Shown here in pieces: positions 27,490 to 38,172 of a stretch of 64,000 nt of DNA (the stretch's first letter is position 1; each line of letters opens with the position of its first letter). Position numbers and translations under genes: made by a program. The DNA lies in contig CM060965.1 in assembly GCA_030765045.1 (NCBI GenBank), positions 150,174,374 to 150,238,373 on the forward strand. Reading direction: 5' to 3'. The notes under the pieces were generated by a model. That model searched no databases. It had not been told where the DNA came from and saw only the letters and a program-made list of their open reading frames with translations. The DNA comes from Tenodera sinensis. Its lineage: Eukaryota > Arthropoda > Insecta > Mantodea > Mantidae.

Positions 27490-29370
27490 AAATTTAGAGA
27501 CGCACTTAATATTTATTGAGTATTTTAAAGCTTTTGACAAAGTATCACAAACGATACCAACTGTGGAAGATGTTGAAAGACAGAGCATACCACGACAACC
27601 AATTGAAGTTATAAAATGTATCTACACTGATACAAAGATTAAAAAACAAATTAAAAAGAACCAATGACCGTTAATGGCGGTGTAAGACAAGCCTGTTTCC
27701 CATCAACTGCACCTTTTACTTTCTCTACCTCTTAAATAGTAACTAGAGGAAGTATTATATTCCACACAAAAATTCGATGTTGAGATTTCACTGGGAACGT
27801 ATATTTTGAGCACCCCTGAATAAAAGAAAAAAATAAAATGTTTAGAAAAAATCCCGCCCGCGCGCGTGCGTGTGTACGTGTGTGCGTGCTTGCGCGCGCG
27901 CCTATCTGTGTATCTGTTGGTCTGTGGACAGCACAACTCAAAAGCGAAAAGTCGGTTAAAAACAAAGTTGGTATTTAACATCTTTTAAGGATGCGACAGG
28001 AAGATTTTGAAGAAAATTTTTCCACTCTAAACTACTCTTTACGTGGAAAAGTTTTCGAACATTTTGATTTTCTCGAAAAAGGCTCTAACGGTTTGATTAA
28101 AACACCACATGTTTAAGATATTTGTTTAACAAATGAAATGCGTATTTTGTTTTTTCTGGCTCTAGCCCATCTAGTCCTGCTTACTCTGGATGACTTTTGC
28201 ATAACTGGTAAACCATAATAGATGGGCCAAAGCTTACTAAAAGTTTAGATCTTGCTAAAACACAATTTATGTCCGAATTAAGATTTTTTAGAGTGAACCA
28301 TTTCGGAGATATACCTTGTTATTTTCATGAGTTTTGGAAAACTTAAACTTTGGTCAAATGGAAGATCGTTATTCACTTTTTTATATGTTAGCCGTGCACA
28401 GAGAACGGAATTTCAAAGCTTTAAAAGATTTGACTATCGCACAAAGCCTACTGTATTCCCATATTCCCCTTGCACCTACAAGAAAATGCGCAATAAGATA
28501 ATTTGTACAAATGTTTATCTCAACTATCACGATGAAAGATATAAGAATAAGAGTTTGTAAGAATGTTTAGTACGAGAGTAGAGAAAGTCATGTGAGTGCA
28601 ACACATCAGATTTCTAAATCGTATATTGACGAAATAGTATGAATTTGGTCAAATAAAGTTTTTGGAGGTATCAATGTATTCGGAGTGAAACTGAGATGCT
28701 CAACTGATATGCAGATGATCAGATACTAATGGCCACAATTTAAAATGACCTGCAGAAAGTGCTACACCAATTAATTAAATTTCTGTTGAATATGGAATGA
28801 AAATATCAGCAAATAAATTCAAAACTACCTTTTTAGATAACAAATAGTGGTAGAAAATATAACAATTGATCAAATTTCACACTTCCGGTATTTAGGATGT
28901 AATGCCTAGTTCCAGGGGGAAGCTGATGAAATAGAGAAAATAAATTCAACTGATTAACAACGACCTTAAAAAGGAACATTAAAAATAAAACCCGTAAAGA
29001 CTCCATTGTTAAATTGTATAGCATCAACTCTGAAATATGGTTCAGAAACATAGCTATTAATAAGTACAAGAATACAAACTTCAGACAAGAAATTTGTAAG
29101 AGCTGAGTATACCAAACGGGACAAAAACGCTGTCAGGAAAGAATTAAAAGTAACAGAAATAAATCGTATTATTGCTAACAATAGAAATCAATGGGAAATA
29201 CATGTTCAAATGATGAATAATAACAGAATTCCTAAAATATCGATAATTATAAGCCGAAAGGCACAAGAAACCAAGCAGGACCAAACAATAAATGGCTAGA
29301 TAAAATTGGAGCCGGAACGGATTAAAAAGCCCAAAACCTTGAAGCAGAAGAAGAAGAAGAAGAAGGTGGA
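27490..29370 (+). pseudogene. non-LTR reverse transcriptase relic with (GAA)n-type tail, split by an ACTTTC element
   Basis: Left part (27510-27713): FKAFDKVSQT (RT motif A with Asp), IEVIKCIYTDTKIKKQIKKN, then VRQAC-like (motif B, normally VRQGCPLSP). Right part from 28614 resumes SYIDEIV.IWSNKVFGGINV, then a degraded ADDQILMAT motif (catalytic DD region), KISANKFKT, FRYLGCNA, ..GSE.W, RNQAGPNNKWLDKIGAGTD and KAQNLEAEEEEEE, ending in a short AGA run at ~29347-29363. The order matches insect RTE/CR1-like non-LTR polymerases often annotated as craniofacial-development-protein-2-like. Many stops and frameshifts. The clade assignment is tentative; the RT identity is firm. Confidence 0.72.
27714..28613 (+). 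mobile_element. ACTTTC-family element, copy H, inserted in RT relic
   Basis: ~900 bp. Starts TTTACTTTCTCTACCTCTTA and ends GTACGAGAGTAGAGAAAGTC, then CAACACATCAGATTT. All family blocks are in order, including a CG/TG-rich version of the variable slot (27855-27905). Because the flanks are two halves of one RT reading frame (motif B, then YIDEIV), the ends are fixed to within a few bases. No ORF longer than ~90 codons runs in the sense of the element. Confidence 0.87.
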
Positions 29371-29372
29371 GA

Positions 29373-29405
29373 AAGACATGTGAGTCTAGTGCATCCGAGT
29401 TTTTG
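29373..29405 (+). repeat. isolated ACTTTC-family right terminus
   Basis: GTGGAGAAAGACATGTGAGT followed by TAGTGCATCCGAGTTTTT resembles the family right end with no element body to its left. It lies directly after the GAA-type tail of the RT relic. Confidence 0.5.
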
Positions 29406-31544
29406 TTCTATTATGTTGATACTTTGGTTCTTTGCCTTCTTAGAATCAACATTCTGACACTTCATTTAATCATTCAGAAGTAGGGCTCAAGACTAATTTT
29501 GTGATAAACATATTTTCATGTCATTCTGAGGGTCTAAGTGAAACCCTTGTAAGTACAGCAGAACAAGTGAACAACTGTGCCACTCACCACTGGTAAAATG
29601 TTATTTCTATTGTACAGCAATGTACATACAGTAGCCAGCACCTGGTATTCTATATAAATTGTGCCATGCAGGGCTGTAGACAGTGCCGTGTGGGAGGATC
29701 ACGTAAATCACACACAAGCTTCTAGAAATAATCCTGGAACCAGCAAGAGAATAAAACTTCCATGGAAGAATAAGAAACGCTGAGGCAGGCACCTGCTCTA
29801 ACTCCAGGAGATGATAATTCACTGGCCTTAAGGACGAGTTATTGCTTATTTATATTGCGTTTCCTTGAACAGTAGGAAGCGAGTCTGTGGACTAAATTTA
29901 AGTTTTCCAAAGCGATTAATCTAGCCCCCTTTGGTTTTCTCTGGAATATTTCATTACTTGTATTGATTTCTCCCAACTGATCGATGCAATGGAAGAGAGG
30001 GGGCTTCAACTCGCTGACATCATGCTATTCACACGAACAACGTCATCAAAATGATAGCCTTCAGAGAAAATGCGGAACCAAAAGTAGAAGTTATATAAAA
30101 AAATAATTCGATCAACTGCTGCGTTCCGTTTTACCTTACGTGTGCTTAATTCTAGATGGTGCTTGAAAGGAGTTGCTTTTAAAGCCTTAGTTAATTCATT
30201 TGGGTCCTATAATAACTGCTCAAAGACTTCTTGAACTTAAATACCAATATACTTCTATATTTATCCGATGTTTCGTTTTTGAGGCCACTTATGTAACTAA
30301 TGTTCTCCTCCACAGGCGAAATGAATAATTGATTTCTATCTCCAGAGACTGTATTGCACGAAAACGCTGCCAACGACGGAAAAGCAAATAGGCAACTTTT
30401 TTGGTCCTCCTATTTATTTCATAATGCTGGAGGCTTCAGATATATCCTGGCTCCGCTGATGGCAGTTACAGGCTGTCGTCCAGGCCGCTCGGATTGCTTA
30501 GATCCCTCTTTAGGCAGAGGTGAGCAACGCTTAGTGGCTAAATGTCCAACTGTTAGGGACTTCCTCACGTCTCTGTGGAACTGATCTGTCCCCACTCTTG
30601 CTCGGCTTGTGATCTCCTTACACCTCATATCTCCCTCCCACATTAGATACCGGGTTGCAGTGATGGTCCTTCGTTTCCCCTCTGTTACCATACCCCTTAT
30701 CTCGTTAACCCTTCCAGGCCTACTGATTCCATATGGAGACATTCATGTGTTATGAGCGGAGAGCTGGGTTTTAGTAAGAAATCCACCAAGTTAACGGTGC
30801 AGCTACAACCCGCCAGGGACCTTGCAGCGCTCTTGTAAACAAGTGGAGTGAAAGGCAGTGTAGCCCTCATGCTACGTGCCAGTTCTATACTCCATGCTGT
30901 TAATATTATTCCTATATTTACTTACTAAAACCCTGCTCCCTGCTTATGAACATTTCAAATTATGTTAATGTTTTTCTTTTTTCTGTTACATTCTTGTTAT
31001 ACTTGCATTAACCGTTAAAACATATGAATCTGAGATGTCTTCAATTGGAAATTGTTATATTTTTACAATTTTCATGATAGTGCTTTTTAATGAAAAAAAA
31101 CCTCATGTAACTGCAAGTCAAATGATACCCCATCATCCTCCTTGCGTACCATTACGTGCCCTCTCATATTCTTTACCACAAGCACATTTGAATTGCAGTT
31201 GCTGATACTTGAGCTTGCGAACTACAGCTTTCAATGGATGCCGCTCGATAAAGATCTTGGCAGTTCAAGTCAATTGCATGAGGCAATGCCTACTTGCATA
31301 TGGATGAATTAAAGGAAGACCGGCATAAGTAGCAAGACAATTTGGGATGCAAAGGGTTACGATTTAATGGAAACACAAGCTTAGTTGCGGTTGTAGTTTC
31401 CTATGGCCTTGTTTAAACGTCAAGTTATATTCTTTGCACAATTACGGTGTAAGATGAATATCACTTTGAACAATGCCTTCTTCTTCTTTATTGTTCCATT
31501 TATATTTTATCGTTAACTAGAGCGGTCATGTCGGTGGCCTTTTT
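29406..31544. other. unassigned stretch
   Basis: 30400-30850 is distinctly more GC-rich than its surroundings and has overlapping open frames on both strands (e.g. minus 30742-30419) without a recognisable domain. It may be an unidentified retroelement fragment. The rest is featureless. Confidence 0.4.
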
Positions 31545-31817
31545 ACTTTGGAACATTTGAGCTATTTTTGTGAAAATCAATAGTCCATGTAAACGGTAGT
31601 TTAGAGTGGAGACATTTTCTTCAAAATCTTCTTTGGTTTTAATCGACTCCTCGTTTTTGAGTTAAGCTGTTCACAGGCATACAAGGTCCTGTTTTCTAAA
31701 AAATGCTTATTTTAGATTCAGAGGTCTCAAAACATATATCCGGTGAAATCTCAACATGGAACATTTGGGTTGAATACAGTACTTCCCGTACTTACTTTAT
31801 ACAGTAGACAAAGCGAA
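31545..31817 (-). repeat. ACTTTC-family left-end fragment (copy I, reverse)
   Basis: Contains TAGTTTAGAGTGGAGACATT, TTTGAGTTAAGCTGTTCACA, GGTGAAATCTCAACATGGAA and a degraded terminus CAGTAGACAAAGCGAAAAGT. It is the left ~270 bp of the family; the simple-repeat slot is nearly absent in this copy. Confidence 0.75.
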
Positions 31818-34775
31818 AAGTAAATGTTCAGATAACCTGAACAAAGTATCTCCGAGGCTTACGATTACCTATTTTCCTCATGGCATAATTGGCCCTACAA
31901 TTTCTCTTTATACTTAGGAATGTGTAGAAGATCATTTAGGGGACAAAGGATTCCGTAGTAACGTTTCATCAGCTTAAATGGAACCATAAACGCCAGTAAT
32001 AAAATTTAACTATACTCTCGAACATCGACATTTCGGTTAATGGTGCCGTTACCCTTTCTCTCTAGATGATATTGTAATTAACTACAGTCCGAAATCCGGC
32101 AATTTCCTTGATCTAGGTGCACATTTCTCCCTTTCGATCCGCTTTTCCTAAACGTTGAACGATTATTTCCCTTCTGTAGAATTCCAACAGGATTTGAACT
32201 TTAGAATGCAGGGAGGTGCCGGCTTAACTCCAAGTATAATCTAATCTCGACTTTTGGTAGAAAAAACACAATTTCCTCTTCTTTACTTTTATTTATTTTA
32301 TATGCTCACTACAGTTTCTATTTTTAAATATTTCCTGGTATTCAATTGTGTCCTGTAATGGTATTTACCTTAAATTTCTTGATCCCTTTATGCCAAAATA
32401 TACCTACCTTTGCATACTTGCCAAGTTAAATCCGTTTCATGTAATATCATTCTGAGAAGATGAATGTCGGGTAACTTGAAGCTCTTTGGACCTCAGGCCT
32501 ATTTGAAGCGATGTCCTCTTCTTGTTGTTGAGCTATGATATCGTGATGTCTTTGTCATTATGCCCGGCGACCTCCCACCTTCTTCGTCGTCGGACCTAGA
32601 TTGCTCTACACGCGTCACAGGGTCTATTTTCGTGGCTTACGTACGGGAGCGTAGGTGTGGGAAGCAGGATGAAGGCTTTTGGATTTTACCAAAAATATAC
32701 TTGTGTTTCAAGTTCCATCACTTTACACGCACAGAATTGCCTGCAAGATTTTTATATAACTTGTCACATTTCACTTTCCCAAGCTTTTAATGTCAACTCA
32801 GGACTTCACTCCAGACACAAGTTACTTGTGTACATTACTTAATTAGCAGCAGTCTTAATTATTCTGTAACAATTCCTCAGCTGCGCGGCTACTCACCTAC
32901 CACTTTTAACACTTCTTAATTCGAAATATTATTTATGGTGGCGCCACAAAGCAGTCTCTTGAGTTCCTCACTCACGCGTTTACGAGTACAAAACGGTTCC
33001 AACGACTGGTTTTTTCTTTTCTTTCTTTTTCATTTTTTTTTTTTTTTCCTTTACGATTTCTTACAAAATCTTGCAAGAATGTCGGTGCATTTTTAGGTAG
33101 TATATGGTATTTATTTTGACGTGCTTACAAAAATCACAATTATATGATTCTTTCAGGGCGTTCCAACGATACCTATTTTGTCTGTCTGAGGCAGATATTA
33201 TAATATTTGATTAAATTGTTTGCTTATTAATTGTCCATAACTACTTTATTATTGACATTTAATGAGTTATTTTTGTACCGTTGGAATTATCACTTCACAT
33301 TTGATCATAATTTCGTACATTTCATTCATTCAGCGTCCCATATGACATCGAATTGAATTTATTGAATACTCAAGCACATAATCTTGGTATCCCCATGAAC
33401 TTGGGCCCTAGCACCTCTGTCATTGTACACCCCTCTGAGATTCCCTACGTATAGTTTGAGAAGTGTGCTACTGCTGTTAATTAACCTTACTCAACTTTTT
33501 GTCTTTTCTTTTAACTTTCGTCATTTCATTCATTTATTTTCACCAAATTTTGTTAAACTTTCCATTTCTCTAAAACCATTATTTTTTATATTATCCATTC
33601 TATTCTAAACACTCTTCCCCTCATGTGTTTGTATCTTTCATGATCATTTGCTAATAATTTTCTACACATCGCGGATTCACTATCTTCTTATCTCTTTATC
33701 ACTTCCACTTCCTTTCCTCACTTAATGTCCGCTGTTTTATAATACCTATTTTACTTCCTTCCTAAACTTTTATTTCCTTTCCTCCTACCAAACCTGAACA
33801 CGGTTAACTTAATTTTGCTCTTTTTATCGGTTTCCTATACATTACCTAACACATTTTCACTATCTGATACTCACTTTTGTGAATTACTACCTTTCCAAAT
33901 GCATGCTGGTATTTTCTTTTCGTCCTTCTTCCACTCCAATCTACCCACATAGGAAATGTGTGTCTCTCTATCGGAGGATGGTAATAAAAGAGAGAGAGAA
34001 CATTATAAAATTAATGTTTGCACAGTAATACTTGTGTTTGGAAATCATACCAACAACGCCATTTCCCCAGGCAGGGGATTCCTCGTTCAACTCTGCTGTA
34101 AGTAGGAAACTGTATTGAAAAGAAATAAAACTTGTAAGTCGAAAAATGATATCAATAGTCACTGCTTATTAGAAGAAAAATACCTGCAGAACTAATCAGC
34201 ATTCTCACTTCAGGCGTTCTAGAAGGTTTGAAAAAACAGGTGTCCTGGTGTTAAATGGTTGTAATAATGTAACTTTTTATATTTAATTTAATTAATTTAA
34301 ATTATGAGGGCGCACGTGGGACTACCCAGTAAAAACTATATATTAACTCTAGCTGGTCTGCCATTACAGCTTTTCTGACGCCAGAGGATTTCTAATTATT
34401 CTCTCTTCTAGGAGGTGCTACAGTTGTATCAAAACTGCAAATTTACCTGCTTCCTGATAACCAAAATAATGGGTGTTTCGTTGTAGGTGTACCACCAGTA
34501 GTTTAAATTAATATGTGATTTTAATTAGATCCTGTGTTCCACAATTAGTTGTTTCGAGAAACACTACGGCTTGTAAAATGTCAGATGATTTCATTGAACC
34601 AAACTGCATTCCCTTACTGTTGATCTTCATTCAACTACATGAAGGTGGCCATTGGGTCGGTCTATACGAGTTAGTTCCAAAGTCCAAAAGTGATGTGTTA
34701 GCCAGTTCAATTAAATCACCAGACAATCACTAGATGAGATTCATATTTTACCTTTATTACTCCCACATTATTTTT
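31818..34775. other. unassigned stretch
   Basis: No recognisable gene or element. 33300-33950 is strongly T/C-rich on the plus strand, and a T-rich block lies at 33010-33050. Small open frames (e.g. 34515-34733) show no identifiable domain. Confidence 0.4.
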
Positions 34776-34777
34776 TA

Positions 34778-34947
34778 TATAAATACGAACTACTTTTCTT
34801 TAAGAAATATTTAATTTAATGTAAACACAACGATTAATTTGCTTTATTCTATTTTGTTTTCATATAAATACGAACTACTTTCCTTTAAGAAGTATATATT
34901 TAATTTAATGTAAACACACCCATTAATTTGCTTTATTCCATTTTTGT
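34778..34947. repeat. tandem duplication, 85 bp period, two units
   Basis: TATAAATACGAACTACTTTT at 34778 and TATAAATACGAACTACTTTC at 34863. TAATTTAATGTAAACACA and TTAATTTGCTTTATTC are repeated in each unit. A few substitutions and a small indel separate them. Confidence 0.9.
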
Positions 34948-35103
34948 TTCTATATGCAGTTAGGCAGAATAAATACAAAATTCGTGTTATTCCTCTCTCT
35001 CCTTTATTTTCATGCAAATCCGTATTAAGCAGTTATACGAGTAAAAATAACTTGTTACCTGACAGTCTCATATACCATACACACAAATATGCACTAGAAT
35101 GTC

Positions 35104-35315
35104 CCGCCTCGGTAGCGTGATGGTTAGCGTGTCTGCCTCACGTTTAAGAGGTCGCGAGTTCGAATCTCGCCTAGGGTAAGTTATCCAGGTAAGATGTTTT
35201 TCCGAGGTTTTACCTTATACTGAGAAGACGTTGACATATGACATGACCTTGGAGGACGTTAAAAAAACGCGCCAGAATGAGCCAGAAAAAGCCTCTCAAG
35301 ACTCCTTTTATGCCT
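35104..35315 (+). repeat. tRNA-Val-like SINE
   Basis: Head CGCCTCGGTAGCGTGATGGT (A box), GTCTGCCTCACG (anticodon region, CAC in tRNA-Val position), then GCGAGTTCGAATCTCGC (B box in a perfect T-stem). The layout follows eukaryotic tRNA-Val(CAC). The acceptor stem does not pair and the anticodon stem is degraded, so it is a SINE head, not a tRNA gene. The body to ~35315 (GTTTTTCCGAGGTTTTACCT, GACATGACCTTGGAGGACGT) is tRNA-unrelated. Internal polymerase III promoter boxes are visible. Confidence 0.75.
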
Positions 35316-35335
35316 AATTAATCAAATATGTTTCA

Positions 35336-35678
35336 GGGCTAAGTGGCTGTGGTCCACTGTGCTCCTTCATCCTCTCCCAGACGTTTCGCTTACAGCTACG
35401 GCAAGCATCGTCAGCGGCGATGTATAGCTCTCCTATGTCTCTCAGTCGCTACTGAATTTCCAGCATTCCAGAACATTCGAGAACAGCATCATCAGCGGCG
35501 ATGTATAGCTCTCCTATGTCTCTCAGTCGCTACTGAATTTCCAGCATTCCAGAACATTCGAGAACAGGTCGTACAGGGGCAGAAAGAGCTGGCTTATGTA
35601 TGCTGGTAGGTACCTCTCTCCCTCTCGAAGCGTCTGGAGAGGAATGAAGCAGCCCAGTGGACCACGGCTTAGCCCGGA
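35336..35678. mobile_element. foldback-type element with ~50 bp terminal inverted repeats
   Basis: The left arm GGGCTAAGTGGCTGTGGTCC, continuing CACTGTGCTCCTTCATCCTC, is inverted at the right as GAGGAATGAAGCAGCCCAGT, then GGACCACGGCTTAGCCC. The arms share about 45 of 50 positions. The core holds a direct 81 bp duplication. No transposase is visible, so this is a small non-autonomous or foldback element of unknown superfamily. Confidence 0.75.
35412..35573. repeat. 81 bp direct tandem repeat (two units)
   Basis: CAGCGGCGATGTATAGCTCT begins at 35412 and again at 35493. Each unit continues to CCAGAACATTCGAGAACAG with essentially no differences, implying a recent duplication. A related motif (ATTCGACAACAGGTCGCACA) occurs at ~59588-59610 in the 3' region of the retroelements there. 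Confidence 0.93.
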
Positions 35679-35689
35679 AGCATATTTTA

Positions 35690-35885
35690 CTAATTATGGC
35701 CATGTAGTGATTTGTGCTGGACGAAGCGGCGCTGGAGCGGGTTTCCTCCGGGTTTTCCGGTTTCTCCCGCGAACTCATTCCACCGGTGCTCCATCTTCAT
35801 TCCGTGCATCATCCATGTCACCGCCTGCGGTGCCGTATGTAGTAAAATCGGGCGTTAAACACTACAACAACATTACTCTGGCCGT
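35690..35885 (+). repeat. SINE-like body and 3' end
   Basis: GTGCTGGACGAAGCGGCGCT, GGGTTTCCTCCGGGTTTTCC, CATTCCGTGCATCATCCATG and a terminal GTTAAACACTACAACAAC. The GC-rich island ends abruptly in AT-rich DNA. It may be the continuation of the SINE at 35104, with the foldback element inserted between head and body. That interpretation is inference. Confidence 0.5.
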
Positions 35886-36350
35886 AAAAGCCTTCGTTTA
35901 TTTATGACTGTTTTAAACCTCTTTGAATTTATTTAGTATAGCGTAACTGGGAGCCGGAGTCCGTGCTCTAGTCCACAATGTCACAAGACATGATAGTATT
36001 TTAATAGGTAGTTACAAATTTGATTCTCCTTGATGCTGACTTACTATGTTGTAGATGATTTCTTTATGATTGCTGCAGTTTTTGTTTTTCTATGTGTATT
36101 AATTTTAACACCGAACGAAATAAAATCTACCGTGTGGCTGCTCTATATTCTTTTGGTCTACAAAGTAGAGGGTCATCAAAATATACGTTAATCCATTCGC
36201 AGCCTCCTTCCATGGCGCACAGGAACCGAGAGTTGGCGGCGAAATTCCTTACCTCACAATCAGGCAGAACAGAATATCTCTTATTGTTTCCTTAAACAAA
36301 ATGGGTTCCAATATTATAATAGTATTTCTCGCAGTGACACATCAACTTTC

Positions 36351-36578
36351 AAGTCATAGTGAGGCGTTTCACGTGATTGTCAATAAATTTGAAGTTTCGA
36401 GTTCGGTGTTAGAAGAGAAACATTCTATATCAATTTTAACACAAATAAAACTAGATTAAATCGCTACCACTTTATAGCGATCACCTCGAAAATCTTAAAC
36501 AAACCAGCTGAACAAATAAACGTGAGCATGGTGATTAAAGAAACTATGCCCTTGCGTGAAACGCCTCATTATGACCTG
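36351..36578. mobile_element. small inverted-repeat element (possible MITE), ~228 bp
   Basis: The left arm AGTCATAGTGAGGCGTTTCA and the right arm TGAAACGCCTCATTATGACC are inverted copies over ~22-24 bases with about one mismatch. The loop is ~180 bp without ORF. Target-site duplications are not evident. Confidence 0.55.
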
Positions 36579-37499
36579 AGAATTAGACTGGAATGAATGA
36601 TTGTTGCTAGAATAATAATATGACCAATTCATTTGTTCAATAAAACAATGTGGCGTGTTTGTGATACAATGAATATAATGCACCTTTTTCAGCTCTCTTG
36701 CAGAGTGGAGAAAGCCCACCAATGGGTTACCATACATTTTAATGGCCTTATATGTTGTAAAGTGAACAACTATATGGTTAGCATGTGGAGATCTCAACAT
36801 GAATCAGTGGTCACACTATGGAGAGTAATTCTGCCACGTGACGACGGATCTGCGTTCTTCTTGGATTCTTTGGAGTAAATGCTCTAATTCTAGGCAGCTG
36901 AAAAAATACAAGTCAAAATGTAAGCAAATCAAATTGATTCAAGGCGTTCAATAATATGAATATTGGCAATATCCATACGTAATGATGAAAACGAAATTTT
37001 TCACTCTATTCAAAGGGACAGTTATCAGAAGGTAGTTTTGGAGTCCCCAAACAGTAACTCAGTAACTACATCAATTCGATATGATGCATAGAAAATCTGA
37101 ATGAACCTAACGAACCTTAGATCTAGCGACACGCTGAATATTAAAAATAACCATTAAAACTCGCCTGGATACGTGTAAAAAATTATTCTTAACGCGGAAA
37201 TAACACTGCGGTAACGTGTGCATTTGTGTTCGATCGGCGTTGACACATGCGTCTTCTGTGGTTCCTCTAGGTTGGTAGGCGAATGCTGGAGTCAGTTCCC
37301 TTCTACCCCTACCCTACCTAATCTTTTCCTTTACAACTATTTTCAGATTCTGAGAGGAGCAGGGATATGTAGAAGCACATTGAGCAAAGTTAATGTTTCG
37401 TACCTTATAAATATAAACGGTTCCAAGAAAATTTACACACTTCAAGTAAAGAAAAAACTGTTACGTAACAAAGCTGAATTCACGCAAACAGAAATGATG
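36579..37499. other. unassigned stretch
   Basis: No supported feature. A 118-codon plus frame at 37218-37574 overlaps the mariner fragment antisense and has no domain. Confidence 0.4.
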
Positions 37500-37925
37500 A
37501 GCACCTATCACCTTAAACTTTTACACTTACAACAGTTGCTCAAAATGCCCATCATTGGCGTCAGAGTACGTTGATCGGGTAACGTTTGTGAAAGCGTTCT
37601 CAGTGACTGCAGCACATACCGTTTCAATTTCTTCCAGTCAGTGTGACTGGTTTTCCACGGTGTATAACGTCCTTAAGAGTTCACCATAGGGAGAACTCCA
37701 GCGGAGTTAGATCCGCAGAACGCGGTGGAAACTCAATCGGACCTCTCCGTCCTGTCCAGTGCCCTGGAAGATTGCCATTAAGGTACACATGTACACCTTG
37801 GTGGTAATGTGACGGTGCAACATCCTATAGCAAGTCAAGTCCCTCAAGTGTACGAACCACGGGTAAGACGGATGTGCGTAGCATGTTCAGGTACACTTGC
37901 CCAATTACTATTCCATCAAAAAAGA
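37500..37925 (-). pseudogene. mariner/Tc1-like transposase C-terminal fragment
   Basis: The minus frame from ~37915 reads FFDGIVIGQVYLNML, LRTSVLPVVRTLEGLDLL, stop, DVAPSHYHQGVHVYL, NLPGHWTGRRGPIEFPPRSA, DLTPLEFSLW, stop, TLKDVIHRGKPVTL. After a frame change it continues EEIETVCAAVTENAFTNVT and DGHFEQLL. This is the conserved run around the second and third catalytic Asp of DD34D-type transposases (QDGAP.HY, GRRGP.EFPPRSPDLTPLDFFLW). Here the second-Asp motif reads DVAP and two in-frame stops are present. The N-terminal half and any terminal repeats are not seen, so it is a dead fragment from a different mariner lineage than the 22.7 kb element. Confidence 0.83.
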
Positions 37926-38117
37926 ATTATCCAATTAAATTCCCTGAAAATTTCCATGAATTAATTGTTTAAAAAATTATAGTTTATTTAGTTTGTATCT
38001 TTTTTAGTTTTTTTGGTGTTTTATTGAAATTCCATTTGGAATATAAATGTTGCAATACATTAGTTGGCAACTCTGTCCTGATTGGGCGACTAGAGGTCAG
38101 GACAGAGATGATAGACT

Positions 38118-38172
38118 GTCTGTCTGTCTGTCTGTCTGTCTGCCTGTCTGCCTGCCTGCCTGCCTGCCTGTC
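38118..38172. repeat. (CTGT)n/(CTGC)n microsatellite
   Basis: Tetranucleotide run switching from CTGT to CTGC units. Confidence 0.93.

Noticed and set aside
35104..35180. Functional tRNA-Val gene
   Set aside because: The T-arm is perfect but the acceptor stem does not pair and the anticodon stem is degraded. A SINE head explains it better.
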